A stretch of DNA of 57,435 bases from Spirochaetales bacterium. GTDB lineage: Bacteria; Spirochaetota; Spirochaetia; SZUA-6; DRHE01. This document shows positions 43,266 to 52,967 of the stretch, piece by piece. The notes below the pieces were generated by a model. It was not told where the DNA came from. It ran no database searches and saw only the letters and a program-made list of their open reading frames with translations. Made by a program: the position numbers and the translations under genes. Position 1 is the first letter of the stretch. Each line of letters starts with the position of its first letter. Location: the NCBI GenBank assembly GCA_030604195.1, contig JAUVWI010000017.1, positions 1 through 57,435 on the forward strand. The letters run 5' to 3'.

Positions 43266-44091
43266 CTTGCACAACCTCCAGGTCTGGATCCACCAATTCC
43301 CGGAGCTTCTCTTCGACTAATCCCTTTAAGGTTAAAACCGCTGCATGACAGCCGGCGCACATACCCATTAACCGGACTACGACCTGGTTATCCTTTACAT
43401 CAATCAGCTCAATATCCCCGCCGTCGCGGCGAAGTATGGGGCGAATCTCCTCTTCAATAACCGCTTCGATTTTTTTCATTTTTTGTACAGGTGTCATTTT
43501 TCCTCCAGTATTATTTTTTTTGGCTTGCTCTTCCCATAACTCATCTATAATTTCCTCGATCCGGTAGAGGCAGCTGCCGCAGCCTCCCCCGGCTTTTGTA
43601 TAATCGGTAATCTCCTCAACCGCATGTAGATTGTTTTCTAAAGCCACGCGGCGGATCTTCCGGTCGGTAACGCCGAAACATTTGCAGATTATTTCGCCTT
43701 CATCCTCAGCCTTATGGTCGTATTTTTCTCCCCGGTAATCGAGTATGGCCGCTTCCAGGGCTTCCTGTCCCATGACCGAGCAATGCATTTTTGCCTGCGG
43801 CAGGCCGCCAAGATAATCAACGATATCCTTGTTGGTTATTTTTGCCGCCTCTTCCAGGCTTTTGCCCTTGATCATTTCAGTAAGGGCGGATGACGCCGCT
43901 ATAGCGCTGCCGCAGCCGAAGGTCTTGAAACGGGCCTCTTTTATAATACCATCTTCGATCTTTAAGGTCAGTTTTAAAGCGTCTCCGCAAACGACGGAAC
44001 CTACCTCGCCTGTGGCGTCGGCATTTTCCACCACCCCCACATTACGGGGATTTTCATAATGATCTATAACCCGGTCGCTGTATTTCCACAT
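43252..44091 (-). CDS. nifU: Full-length NifU iron-sulfur scaffold protein
   Basis: The 279-residue scaffold has three domains. The IscU-like domain has Cys residues in VVCGDALK, TFGCGSAI and KMHCSVMG. The central BFD-type [2Fe-2S] domain has CKCFGV and GGGCGSC (about residues 135-175). The C-terminal NifU domain has MGMCAGCHAA (about 243-252). It builds clusters with sulfur from NifS and passes them to targets. No nitrogenase genes are nearby, so it serves general cluster assembly. Confidence 0.94.
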   Translation of the reverse strand: MWKYSDRVIDHYENPRNVGVVENADATGEVGSVVCGDALKLTLKIEDGIIKEARFKTFGCGSAIAASSALTEMIKGKSLEEAAKITNKDIVDYLGGLPQAKMHCSVMGQEALEAAILDYRGEKYDHKAEDEGEIICKCFGVTDRKIRRVALENNLHAVEEITDYTKAGGGCGSCLYRIEEIIDELWEEQAKKNNTGGKMTPVQKMKKIEAVIEEEIRPILRRDGGDIELIDVKDNQVVVRLMGMCAGCHAAVLTLKGLVEEKLRELVDPDLEVVQDGLH

Positions 44092-44342
44092 TCTATCTTT
44101 TCCCTATTGTTTTAGGATAGTCAAACTGATCCGCTTTATCACTAGCGAATTAGTAATAATCTACCCTTAAAATGGGCTCTGGTAAAGTATAATATAATTA
44201 AATTGGCCATATTGGTCATTATTTATTTGCCGGAAGTATGTTGTTAAGGTTAAGATTTTTACTAAGCGGGTTTTTCAGCAAACAGCAGAGCGGAGGCCTT
44301 GATATCAGGCGGGGTTGCCGTTTTCATGTGTTAATCAGGCAA

Positions 44343-45074
44343 CTACCTGGGCGGGTTTAAAGGCAGGGTAAATGTTGATACCCGGTAGTCCTCATAGTCG
44401 GTGGCGCTGTCCAGGTTGAAAGGGTCGAGGGTTTTATTGCCGTCAACCACAAAAAGGTAGTAGTGGGGACCGGGAAGCAGCCTCAGGGTAATACTGAATA
44501 ATCCAGGTTTTTCTTGCATCAGACTGTGGCTGAAGGGATCCCAGTTATTGAATTCGCCGGTTAGAGTCACCCTGCCTGCATAGGTGCTTCTGTATATAAG
44601 GGTAACGCTTCCATCCGGGTTGATCCGGGGATTTTTAAAAATTGTTGGTGTTGATGGAGCGATTTTCACAACTGAGAAGACAGTGCCCAGAATATCCTTT
44701 TCTTGCTCCGGGTTAAAGGGATCACTCATCCAGAGACCATCCACAACAATCCGGTATTTGAGCTTTACCAGGTTATCAGGGAGAGGATAGGGTAAAATGA
44801 AAATATTCTGCTCATTTCGGTAGTAGGTATGGAGTATACGGTAATTTTCATGCTCGAAGCGGGCGCCCACCATTTTTACCCAATATGCATCTATGTGGGT
44901 TCTATTTTTATAGGTTAAAATGAGCTTATTACCCATAACCATGGGCGGCCCGGCCTCTTCTAAACCGAGTATCCTGATATCCATGATCAGGGGATTCATA
45001 TCAATACCATTGACAGGCGCTAAAGAGCAGAGAAGCAGCATAATTGTCGGAACAAAGGATTTATAGTTTTTCAT
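44343..45074 (-). CDS. Secreted protein with glycogen-binding/isoamylase E-set domain
   Basis: The 243-residue protein has a signal peptide (SFVPTIMLLLCSLAPVNG). The C-terminal half is an early-set (AMPK-beta/isoamylase N-terminal) fold: VTLTGEFNNWDPFSHSLMQ (about residues 180-198) and GPHYYLFVVDGNKTLDPFN. An earlier segment (about 90-130, YRIVVDGLWMSDPFNPEQ) looks like a second degenerate copy. It probably acts in the periplasm. It is divergent from the FlcA-like gene, 85 nt away from its frame. Confidence 0.72.
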   Translation of the reverse strand: MKNYKSFVPTIMLLLCSLAPVNGIDMNPLIMDIRILGLEEAGPPMVMGNKLILTYKNRTHIDAYWVKMVGARFEHENYRILHTYYRNEQNIFILPYPLPDNLVKLKYRIVVDGLWMSDPFNPEQEKDILGTVFSVVKIAPSTPTIFKNPRINPDGSVTLIYRSTYAGRVTLTGEFNNWDPFSHSLMQEKPGLFSITLRLLPGPHYYLFVVDGNKTLDPFNLDSATDYEDYRVSTFTLPLNPPR

Positions 45075-45174
45075 ACATCTGATATAATAAAAAATCGGTA
45101 GTAAGGTTGATGGTCTTGAGTATTGCTTCTTAATATCTTACCAACCTTAACCGACATTTGTGATAGGAAGAAGT

Positions 45175-48102
45175 ATGCCTACTCTCCAGGATATTGAGCG
45201 TTTTAAAGAGATATTAAACTCGTTGGGTTCAGAGCCGGAAATACTTGCGGCACGCTCTGAAGAGATTGAAGAGATTTTTCCTCCGGAACAGGGCCTTGCT
45301 GCTGATTTGAGTGAATTGCTCGAACCGTCAGCAGAGGCTGCAGAGGTTGCAGAGGATGCAGAGACTGCAGGAGAAGCCCCGCCGGAGGGGTTTGACGAGT
45401 TCGCTCTACCTGAGGCTGAAGGTGCCGGTCCGGGCGTTGCAGAAGCAGCTGGTGAAACTGAAGGGGAGTCTCCTGACTTTGATTTTGCTTCGCTTTTTGA
45501 GGGAGAGGAAGCAGCACCCTCAGCAGAGGCAGGGGAAGAGGTGTTTGCAGAGGCAGAACTGCCGGGTGAAGAGTTGGCAGAGGAAGAGGTATTTGCAGAG
45601 GCAGAACTGCCGGGTGAAGAAGAGCTGCCTGAAATGGAGTTTCCGCCTGATGAGGCGCCCCCTGGGGAAGAGCTGCCTGGGGAAGAGCTGCCTGGGGAAG
45701 AGCTGCCTGAGGAAGAGCTGCCTGAGGAAGAGCTGCCTGAGGAAGAACCCGGTGAAGATTTTCCTTTTCCTGAGGAATTTGAGCTGCCTGAAGATTTCGA
45801 GGTTGCCGGGGAAGCCGCTGAGCCGGAAGGCTGGGAAATCGCGGAAGAGGCAGCCGCGGAAGAAGCAGCCGAAGAAGAGGCAATCGTCGAGGAGGCCGGC
45901 CCACCGGCAGTGGCTGAAGAGGAGATAGAATATCCTGATTTTGAAGCGGAAGAAGGCGCGGACGCCGGAGCGCCACCAGAGGAAGAAGAAGCGGAAGAGC
46001 TTATCTTCGAGGCTGAAGAGGGCGGAGAAGATGATTTTCAGATAGATGAATTTGCTTTGCCCGATTTCGGTGAAGAGTTTGAGATTGAAGAAGAAGAGAA
46101 GATCCCCGAGGCTGAAGCAGAAATGCCCGCTCAAGCAGAGGGAGCTGAGCAGGAAATTGAGGAGGCTGAAGAAGGGTTTGAGCTAAGCGAAGAAGATTTC
46201 GCCCAGGTGCAGAAGGCTCTAACACTTATACCGCGGAATCTGAAAATCGCCATTGAAGAGCTGATTGTTGAAAAGAAGCTCGCCGGTGACAAACTGCAGA
46301 CCTTGGTAGGCTATCTTGTTGAAGGTGCGGCGCCTAAAACAATTGCCGCTTACGTTTCCAGGCTGGTAGGCAAAAAGATTTCCCTGCCCAGGGCCTTTGA
46401 GAGGAAGACCGGTCTGGCCTTTGAGCTGGAAAGGAAGACCTTTGCCTATGCTTTCAGGGAAAACATCCTTCCGGTACTGCGGGTGTTTGTTTTAAGCCTG
46501 ATACTTGTTTCACTACTGGGATACGCAGGCTATAATTATATTTACCGCCCGCTCTATGCCGGTCATCTATACCGGCAGGGTTACGAACATATAGTTGAGA
46601 AAAACTACACCGATGCCAACTCTATATTTGATAAAGCAGTGGGTGTGCGGCCGATTAAAAGATGGTTCGGGAAATATGCCGAGGGCTTCCGGGATTATAA
46701 TCAATTCAGGCTGGCGGAAGAAAAGTATGAACAGCTTCTTGAGCGTTTTAAAAATGACCGGCAGGGCCTGTTGGATTATGCTGATTTAGCAACCAATTAT
46801 CTGAAGGATTATCCTAAAGCCGATGAAAAGCTGAGATTGCTGCTTGAAGAAGATTTCCGTGATTATGATGGACTACTGGCATCCGGAGACAATCACCTGG
46901 AATGGGCAGAGCAGGAGAGCAGCCACTTTGAGGATGCCCGTTTTGCTTATGCCTCTCTTCTGGAGTTTTACGGGGATAAAGAAGAGGTAATGTTCCGTAT
47001 GCTCAAATATTTCATACGCACCGACCGGCTTGAAGAGGTGAAGAAGCTTAAGATGGTGCTGGAGAGTGATGAAAAAATAAAAATCGATCCTGCGGTATAT
47101 GCTGAACTCGGCGGCTACTTATTGGATCAGCATGAGTATGATGAAGTATCCGACACCCTCTTCAAGGCCATGAAAGTGAAGGCGGATATCCCTGAAATCC
47201 ATTACAACCTGGCCCGCTATTTCAACCATATCGGGGATACAGGCGAAGAGCTCAAGGCTTTGGAAAAATCTATTGACCTGCTCAAAGATAAAAATAATCC
47301 GGATAAAGATGTGGTCATGCTGATCGATTCCCATAACCGCATGGGCAAATATTACTGGAACAAGAGAGAGTACCTGAAAGCAGAGGAACACTATAACCTT
47401 GCCCTGAAGGATATAGAGAGCTTCCAGAAGCATAATATCCTGGAAAAAAGAGAAGAGTTCGGCGAAGTTTATTATAACCTGGCGGATATCTATTACTATA
47501 TCGAGGGCAATCTTGATACGTCATTCAGCAGCTATAAAAAGGCTAAGGATAATTATTACAAAAATCCTGAGCTGGACTATAAGCTCGGTTTCATCAATTA
47601 TGCCGGGCAGCGCTATGGACAGGCCCTGCTTGATTTTTCCAAAGTGGCGGAAACAACCGGTAATAATCCCAATGCCCTTTATTCTCTGGCCAATACTCTT
47701 TTTCAGCGCAAAGATTATTTCGCTGCTCAGGGATATTATTTACACCTGCTGGATATGCTGGAAAGAACTAAAGACAATATTCCCTACCTGCGCAGAGAGG
47801 AAAATCCGGAACACCGGGCTTTATTAGAGAATATAATGAAGGTTTACAATAACCTGGGGGTTACCCTGGGAGAGCTTGGCCTGCAGTTGAGTGATGATAA
47901 AAAGCAGTCTCAGGCTCTGGTAAATCTGACCTTTTCTTCAGAATACTACGATTTATTGAGCCGAGATCCCGAAAGCATGGTGCGGGCGGAGACCAGGAAC
48001 CTGGCCTATCTAAATCAGCGTGGTATGATCTATCCGGAAACCGGATTCCAGCCCCAGATCTACTTGAGAATTCCCAAGGATACTGAAGCGCAGAATTTCT
48101 AA
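45175..48102 (+). CDS. FlcA-like periplasmic flagellar collar TPR protein
   Basis: The 975-residue protein starts with a 340-residue Glu-rich cytoplasmic region of low complexity, with tandem (E)ELPGE/EELPEE units. One transmembrane helix follows (about residues 428-453, VFVLSLILVSLLGYAGY), then a periplasmic array of TPRs (about 460-930). This layout is that of Borrelia BB0326 (FlcA), needed for the flagellar collar and stator assembly in spirochaetes. ATG 45175 after AGGAAGAAG is chosen over GTG 45160. The identification rests on architecture, not alignment. Confidence 0.68.
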   Translation: MPTLQDIERFKEILNSLGSEPEILAARSEEIEEIFPPEQGLAADLSELLEPSAEAAEVAEDAETAGEAPPEGFDEFALPEAEGAGPGVAEAAGETEGESPDFDFASLFEGEEAAPSAEAGEEVFAEAELPGEELAEEEVFAEAELPGEEELPEMEFPPDEAPPGEELPGEELPGEELPEEELPEEELPEEEPGEDFPFPEEFELPEDFEVAGEAAEPEGWEIAEEAAAEEAAEEEAIVEEAGPPAVAEEEIEYPDFEAEEGADAGAPPEEEEAEELIFEAEEGGEDDFQIDEFALPDFGEEFEIEEEEKIPEAEAEMPAQAEGAEQEIEEAEEGFELSEEDFAQVQKALTLIPRNLKIAIEELIVEKKLAGDKLQTLVGYLVEGAAPKTIAAYVSRLVGKKISLPRAFERKTGLAFELERKTFAYAFRENILPVLRVFVLSLILVSLLGYAGYNYIYRPLYAGHLYRQGYEHIVEKNYTDANSIFDKAVGVRPIKRWFGKYAEGFRDYNQFRLAEEKYEQLLERFKNDRQGLLDYADLATNYLKDYPKADEKLRLLLEEDFRDYDGLLASGDNHLEWAEQESSHFEDARFAYASLLEFYGDKEEVMFRMLKYFIRTDRLEEVKKLKMVLESDEKIKIDPAVYAELGGYLLDQHEYDEVSDTLFKAMKVKADIPEIHYNLARYFNHIGDTGEELKALEKSIDLLKDKNNPDKDVVMLIDSHNRMGKYYWNKREYLKAEEHYNLALKDIESFQKHNILEKREEFGEVYYNLADIYYYIEGNLDTSFSSYKKAKDNYYKNPELDYKLGFINYAGQRYGQALLDFSKVAETTGNNPNALYSLANTLFQRKDYFAAQGYYLHLLDMLERTKDNIPYLRREENPEHRALLENIMKVYNNLGVTLGELGLQLSDDKKQSQALVNLTFSSEYYDLLSRDPESMVRAETRNLAYLNQRGMIYPETGFQPQIYLRIPKDTEAQNF
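45661..45750 (+). repeat. 15-bp tandem repeat coding for EELPGE/EELPEE
   Basis: Six units of CCTG(G/A)GGAAGAGCTG lie in frame inside the FlcA-like gene. A longer duplication with a 48-bp period precedes it (about 45543-45615, TTTGCAGAGGCAGAACTGCC twice). Unit number could vary by slippage without breaking the frame. Confidence 0.85.
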
Positions 48103-48156
48103 GCTGCCGCTGTTTTTACAATAAGAGCGCTGCCTTTCTATTTCTTTGCCCTTCTC

Positions 48157-49251
48157 TTAGCCAACATCTACCATCCAGTTGCGATGGTCTTCAATGGCCC
48201 CATATTGGATGCCTTTCAGAGTTTTCAGGGCCAGTGCGGTGAATTCTCCCATGGTACCATCCCCAAATACTGCTTCCTTCCCATGGTGGGTTATGGAAGA
48301 CATAAAGGATACTCCGGCAGCGGTACCACAGGCAAAAAACTCCTTTGCCTCCGAGAAAACCTCTTCGATGGAAATGGACCGTTCCTCGGCCTTCAAACCC
48401 TCATCCCGGGCTATCTGCAGAATTGATTTTCTGGTAATGCCGGGAAGAATGGTATCCTGCAGAGCAGGTGTGACCAATGTATTATCTTTTAAAACAAAGA
48501 AGAGGTTGCATGATGAGCCCTCTTCGATATATTTACGTTCCCTGGCATCCAGAAACACGGTTTCCATGTATCCTTGCTTTCCCGCCTCTTTTTTTGCCAG
48601 GGCGCTGATCACGTAGTTGGATGCCGTTTTTATCCAACCGGTGCCGCCTGCTGTGGCCCTGATCCGCTCTGTGGTAATCGCTTTAGAAGTGCCTGGTTCA
48701 AAGTAGGAGCCGACTTTGGTGGTAATCATTATCACCCAGGGATTTTCGCTCAGGTTCACACCGATGCCGGGCTCAGTAAAGGAAAAGGGACGGATATAAA
48801 CAGAGTAAGCTGAAAGGAAGTCATCTTTTTCCCAGGCGGGATCATAGACAGGTGTAAAGCCTAAAGATTTATTTCTTTTAACCACTTCCCTGGCTGCATC
48901 CATAAAGAGCTCCGGGGGATATGGAGGCATCAGTAATCCCTCCATGGAACGTGCCATGCGGAGTCCGTTTTCATCCGGCCGGAATATCTTGATGCTGCCG
49001 TCTTTCTGGGGGAATCCCTTCAATCCCTCAAAACAGCCCAAACCGTACTGGGAGGTGTAATTCACCAGGGGAAGCTCGGGAAAAGAATTACGCTTTGCCA
49101 TGAGTTCCGCCCGTTCTATGGGGCTCAACCTTTCTTCCTGCTCCGGGGTAAGGTGTTCCTTTTCAACATAACTCTCCTGCCACCTCTTCTCTTCATCATA
49201 CTTTGCCACGTATACCCAGGGATTAATCTCCAGACCGAAACTTTTGGCCAT
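48157..49251 (-). CDS. ilvE: Branched-chain amino acid aminotransferase, type II
   Basis: The 364-residue fold-type IV PLP enzyme makes or degrades leucine, isoleucine and valine. Features are YGLGCFEGLKGF, RMARSMEGLLMPPYP, the PLP lysine in GGTGWIKTASNYV (about residue 208) and EEGSSCNLFFV. ATG 49251 follows GGAGATATGC. The frame extends 99 codons further upstream without homology, so the internal start is preferred. It is convergent with the FlcA-like gene. Confidence 0.9.
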   Translation of the reverse strand: MAKSFGLEINPWVYVAKYDEEKRWQESYVEKEHLTPEQEERLSPIERAELMAKRNSFPELPLVNYTSQYGLGCFEGLKGFPQKDGSIKIFRPDENGLRMARSMEGLLMPPYPPELFMDAAREVVKRNKSLGFTPVYDPAWEKDDFLSAYSVYIRPFSFTEPGIGVNLSENPWVIMITTKVGSYFEPGTSKAITTERIRATAGGTGWIKTASNYVISALAKKEAGKQGYMETVFLDARERKYIEEGSSCNLFFVLKDNTLVTPALQDTILPGITRKSILQIARDEGLKAEERSISIEEVFSEAKEFFACGTAAGVSFMSSITHHGKEAVFGDGTMGEFTALALKTLKGIQYGAIEDHRNWMVDVG

Positions 49252-49422
49252 GCATATCTCCTTGAAAAATTCTTGGCTGATTTTAACTTTCTCTTTGGAG
49301 ACAGTCAAGAAGGCGGCGCTTAATTTGTCAGCGCCTAACAGTGCATAATTGAGCTGTTTTAAATGCAGGAGTGGAAAAAAAGAGTACCTTTTTTTGGGTT
49401 CAGGAGTCGAAGATAGAAAAGT

Positions 49423-49734
49423 ATGCAGAGAAAAAGTATGGAGAACACCAGGGAGCATATTATCTTTTTTATCGCCCAGAAGATGTTCCACCTGGAGCGG
49501 GTAGGGCAGTATGAAGATTATAGCCATCTCCTTAATTACTTTGAGCACATAGATCTGGATAAGCTGCTGGAATATCTAAGCGACTACTATAACGTTGACA
49601 TTGGCAGGGAGCTTGATGATTTCTATCTTGAGAAAAATGAACTTATCTTTATCACCCGCCTGCATAACTACCGCTATATGTATGCTTTTAAGAACCGGGC
49701 CATGCAGCTGGTGGCCATTGAGATCCTGGAATGA
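49423..49734 (+). CDS. Small hypothetical protein upstream of the mannose-1-phosphate enzyme
   Basis: The 103-residue soluble protein is mostly helical, with YLEKNELIFITRLHNYRYMYAF near the C-terminus. A second ATG at 49438 is an equally likely start; neither has a strong ribosome site. It precedes the guanylyltransferase gene by 16 nt and may share its transcript. No family is recognised. Confidence 0.55.
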   Translation: MQRKSMENTREHIIFFIAQKMFHLERVGQYEDYSHLLNYFEHIDLDKLLEYLSDYYNVDIGRELDDFYLEKNELIFITRLHNYRYMYAFKNRAMQLVAIEILE

Positions 49735-49750
49735 TTGGCAGGAGAAAATA

Positions 49751-50878
49751 GTGGTTCAAAATGTAGTTATTCTGGCGGGAGGCTCAGGCACCAGGCTCTG
49801 GCCCGCCTCCCGGAGGGATTTCCCCAAGCAGTTTCTTAATTTCGGCGGCGGGCTCTCTCTCTTTCAACAGACCCTCAAGCGCGCCCTTTATTTGCAGGTG
49901 ACGGGCTCCATACTTGTGGTTTCCCACCACAGCCAGGTTGAGGAAATTAGCCGCCAGAGTTCTCAGATGCTGGAAGATAAGGAGACCCGCCCGGCTGATA
50001 TCCCTCCTGTTCTGCTGCTTGCCGAGCCTGAAGGGAAGAACACGGCCCCGGCTATTGCCTTTGCCTGTTCAGTGATCAGCAGGATGACCGGGGAAAAAAG
50101 CTCATTCCTGGTTCTGCCTGCCGACCATCTGATTGAGTCGCTCAGCGCTTTTAAGGCTGATGCGGAAAAGGCGGCCCTGCTGGCAGAGGCAGGTTACCTG
50201 GTAACCTTCGGTATTCCGCCGGAGCGGCCGGAAACGGGCTACGGCTATCTGGAGAGGGGCGCTAAGCTTTCCACAGGTTTTCTGGTGAAGCGCTTCAAGG
50301 AAAAGCCGGATCAGGCCGCGGCGCAGCAGTTTCTGAGGCAAGGGGGCCATTTCTGGAACTCGGGCATGTTCGCCTTTAAGGCGGACACATTCTTTGAGGA
50401 GCTTATGGCCTGGTCACCGGAGATTACCGCTCCATTCCTGCAAGGATTTAAAGGAACAGGGCAAATTGCTGTTGACCGGGGAAAGGGAATTCAGGTCTAT
50501 TCCCCTGAAGCACCTCTGCCGGCTGTCTACCGGGAAATTCCGGCTGTATCCGTGGATTTTGCCCTGATGGAGAAGAGTCCTAAGTGCGCCATGGTAGAGG
50601 CTTCCTTTGGCTGGAGTGATGTGGGAAGCTGGGATGAAGCGGCGCGTTTCTTTGGGTGGGCGGAGCATAGCGGCAAGGGCAGCCAGGGACAGGTCTTTTC
50701 TATTGACAGCAGGGACAATTATGTTCTCACTGACATTCCCGTGGCCCTGGCCGGGGTCAGCGACCTGATAGTAGTGGTTAAGAACGGCACGCTGCTGATC
50801 TGCCGCCGGGGAGAGTCACAGCTGGTAAAGGAAGTGGTAAGCCTGGTGGAGGAGGAGGGCAGAGAAGAGCTGCTATAA
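49751..50878 (+). CDS. manC: Mannose-1-phosphate guanylyltransferase
   Basis: The 375-residue enzyme makes GDP-mannose from mannose-1-phosphate and GTP for surface glycans. It has the nucleotidyltransferase signature LAGGSGTRLWPASRRDFPKQ at the N-terminus, LVLPADHLI (about residue 120), ERPETGYGYLERG and FWNSGMFAFKA. The phosphomannose isomerase domain of long ManC proteins is absent. GTG 49751 after GGCAGGAGAAAATA is chosen; the longer frame overlaps the small gene before it. Confidence 0.9.
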   Translation: MVQNVVILAGGSGTRLWPASRRDFPKQFLNFGGGLSLFQQTLKRALYLQVTGSILVVSHHSQVEEISRQSSQMLEDKETRPADIPPVLLLAEPEGKNTAPAIAFACSVISRMTGEKSSFLVLPADHLIESLSAFKADAEKAALLAEAGYLVTFGIPPERPETGYGYLERGAKLSTGFLVKRFKEKPDQAAAQQFLRQGGHFWNSGMFAFKADTFFEELMAWSPEITAPFLQGFKGTGQIAVDRGKGIQVYSPEAPLPAVYREIPAVSVDFALMEKSPKCAMVEASFGWSDVGSWDEAARFFGWAEHSGKGSQGQVFSIDSRDNYVLTDIPVALAGVSDLIVVVKNGTLLICRRGESQLVKEVVSLVEEEGREELL

Positions 50879-50913
50879 TGGGTTTAAGAGCAGCATACAG
50901 TCACCTTCAAAAC

Positions 50914-50939
50914 TTTGTGTGTACAGCACAAAAATTAAT
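50914..50939 (-). repeat. Probable fragment of the dispersed intergenic repeat
   Basis: TTTGTGTGTACAGCACAAAA and following bases differ at only a few positions from TTTGTGTGTTCAGCGCAAAA at one end of copy B (7118-7137). It sits immediately upstream of the promoter of a toxin-antitoxin pair. The match is short, so chance is possible. Confidence 0.4.
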
Positions 50940-50953
50940 ATCAGAACAATGGG

Positions 50954-50981
50954 TTGACATACGGTCTCAATATGGTACTAT
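50954..50981 (+). promoter_or_regulatory. Promoter of the Phd/RelE-type module
   Basis: TTGACA (50954-50959), a 16-nt spacer and TACTAT (50976-50981) are followed by GGAGGTG and the ATG at 51004. Confidence 0.7.
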
Positions 50982-51003
50982 AAAAAGACCGGAGGTGCTG
51001 ATA

Positions 51004-51285
51004 ATGAATATTCAAACAGATATAAGACCTGTGACATACCTTAAGTCACGGGCAGCAGACCTTTTAAAACAAATTAATGATACACGTCGCCCTGTCATAA
51101 TAACCCAAAATGGCGAACCCAAAGCTGTTTTGCAAGATCCTAAGAGCTTTGAAGATATGCGTAAAGTTATTGGAATTCTAAAACTTATTTCTCAAGGTGA
51201 AGAGGATATTAAAAAAGGTAATGCTAAAACCCAGGAAGAGGTATTCAATAATATTGAAGAAATGTTGAAAATGAAAAGTAAATGA
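51004..51285 (+). CDS. Phd/YefM-type antitoxin
   Basis: The 93-residue antitoxin has the Phd/YefM fold: DIRPVTYLKSRAADLLKQI and RPVIITQNGEPKAVLQDP. A C-terminal helical toxin-binding tail (about residues 60-93) follows. Such antitoxins repress their own promoter. ATG 51004 follows GGAGGTG. Its stop overlaps the toxin start by 4 nt (ATGA). Confidence 0.88.
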   Translation: MNIQTDIRPVTYLKSRAADLLKQINDTRRPVIITQNGEPKAVLQDPKSFEDMRKVIGILKLISQGEEDIKKGNAKTQEEVFNNIEEMLKMKSK

Positions 51286-51617
51286 GCAAAAAGTACAAGG
51301 TTATATGGGCGGATATAGCTGAAGCCGATTTAAAAAATATTATCGAATATATAGCCGATGAGAATATAGTGAATGCCCGGAAAGTTTTTAATAAAGTTAG
51401 AGAAAGTGCATCAAACCTGTTTATCCTTCCGGAGCGAGGTCGTGTGGTTCCTGAATTTAGAGACCAGGGTGTCTTGCAATATCGTGAATTGATATACTCC
51501 CCCTGGCAAATTATCTATAAAATTTCAGAGACTAAAGTTTATGTATTATCTGTATTAGACTCTCGTCGAAATATTGAAGATATTTTACTTAAAAGATTGA
51601 TAGACCGGGATATATAG
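51282..51617 (+). CDS. RelE/ParE-family toxin
   Basis: The 111-residue toxin has the ParE/RelE pattern: VIWADIAEADLKNIIEYIA, LPERGRVVPEFRDQG and YRELIYSPWQIIYKI, ending with VLDSRRNIEDILLKRL. Family members cut mRNA at the ribosome (RelE) or poison gyrase (ParE); the sequence looks closer to the ParE/YoeB-like group. It is paired with the Phd-type antitoxin upstream. Confidence 0.87.
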   Translation: MSKKYKVIWADIAEADLKNIIEYIADENIVNARKVFNKVRESASNLFILPERGRVVPEFRDQGVLQYRELIYSPWQIIYKISETKVYVLSVLDSRRNIEDILLKRLIDRDI

Positions 51618-51692
51618 AAGCTATAGAAATTGTCGGCAATCTGGAAAAATACACTCTAAATCTATCCCCAAGAGTCCGGCCAGGCGGATATT

Positions 51693-52646
51693 TCAGTTCT
51701 CTATCTGGGTTTTTATTCTTTCCAGTATCCTTACCAGCTCTTCCCGGAAGCGGGTCGCGGTATTTGCGGCGCATTCTTCCGGGTTGGGCCGCTCCGCCTG
51801 TGAACAGAAATCAAGGTAGGCCCTGCTTTCAGCCTCCACCAGGGAGAGCGTCTTTTCCCTGCCTTCGTAGAGGTTTACCAGTATGGAACGGGTTTTATAC
51901 TTATCCTCAGCGGCAAAAGCAAGGGTTGAACGGATGCGGGAAATCTCTGTTGCCTGCCCGGTAAGCAGGGGAACCAGACTCTTGATGGGCAGGAGCTTCA
52001 AGATATCCTTTTCTTCAGCTGCCCGCTTCCGGGCTGCCTCTTCGCTTAAGATAATTGAGTAATTCTTGCGGATACTATCGAATATACGCTCAAAAGCCTC
52101 TTCAAAGTTCTGTTTGAAGGTTGGTTCCATATCCTCCTTGATCTTGGGGGAGAGCTCCTGCATCTTTTCCTTTTCTTTTTGATAGATATTCAGCTGCATA
52201 TAGATGTTTTTTACCGCAGGATGTTTTTGCAGCTCCGGCTGCCTGCTGATACGCTCTTTGAGGTCTGAGATTATGGTGTTAAGCTCAATACCTCCGGTCG
52301 CTATTTCCTCGGGTTTTTCCTTGCGGCCCACGGGGATAGCGCCTGAACAGAGCAGCTTCTGTACCAGGATGGTGAAGAGCAGGCCGCCCAGCTTGGGCCG
52401 GTGGGCCTCGAGCTCGTCCGTGCTCAAGGATTGAAATTTGGCGCTTTCCAGGGTAAGGAACACTGAATGGAGAAGGGTACGCTTATATTCGGGGGCTCCC
52501 TCATCTGTGGAGGCGCTCAAGGCGCTGATCTGGGAGTCTATATCCGGAACCTTGATATTAAGGAACTCCTGCAGGGAGTAGTGATCGCCCCCCGCCTCCC
52601 TGATATCTATCCAGTCACCTGTTATGCGCTTCTCTATATCTCTCAT
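51693..52646 (-). CDS. Coiled-coil hypothetical protein
   Basis: The 317-residue soluble protein is predominantly helical, with likely coiled coil around residues 150-220 (YQKEKEKMQELSPKIKED, EEAARKRAAEEKDILKL). No signal peptide or known motif is seen. It stands alone between a toxin gene and a long non-coding region. It may be a spirochaete-specific family; I cannot assign a role. Confidence 0.6.
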   Translation of the reverse strand: MRDIEKRITGDWIDIREAGGDHYSLQEFLNIKVPDIDSQISALSASTDEGAPEYKRTLLHSVFLTLESAKFQSLSTDELEAHRPKLGGLLFTILVQKLLCSGAIPVGRKEKPEEIATGGIELNTIISDLKERISRQPELQKHPAVKNIYMQLNIYQKEKEKMQELSPKIKEDMEPTFKQNFEEAFERIFDSIRKNYSIILSEEAARKRAAEEKDILKLLPIKSLVPLLTGQATEISRIRSTLAFAAEDKYKTRSILVNLYEGREKTLSLVEAESRAYLDFCSQAERPNPEECAANTATRFREELVRILERIKTQIEN

Positions 52647-52967
52647 TTATGGCGTATATTATTATGATTTTTCTATATATGCAATGTGCCGGGCGGAGCT
52701 CAGCTTGACAACCTGCTGATAAAGGCAATTTTTTTGGGGCTCTTGAGGTTTGGGAATGGGATTTTTTCTTTAAAAGGGGTAAAAAAAGGCCTGTCAGGCA
52801 AATTATTTGTTTTTTTTAGTATTTTCGCTTGATTTTTCTTTGATATATGGTAATCTTTTTGTGGCTGTATGTTGACTATGGAAGATAAATATAATAACTG
52901 CTTGCAATTATTAAAAGCCGGGATTATAATAGTGGCTGCTTTGGGAGAGAAAAGGTGAATTTTAAAT

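Noticed and set aside
43252..44091. NifU as evidence for nitrogen fixation
   Set aside because: Full-length NifU with NifS also serves general iron-sulfur assembly; no nitrogenase genes are present here.
45203..46134. Long antisense and alternate-frame ORFs (Leu/Pro-rich or Phe-rich) opposite the acidic part of the FlcA-like gene
   Set aside because: They are shadows of GAA/GAG-rich repetitive coding sequence; no ribosome sites or plausible composition.
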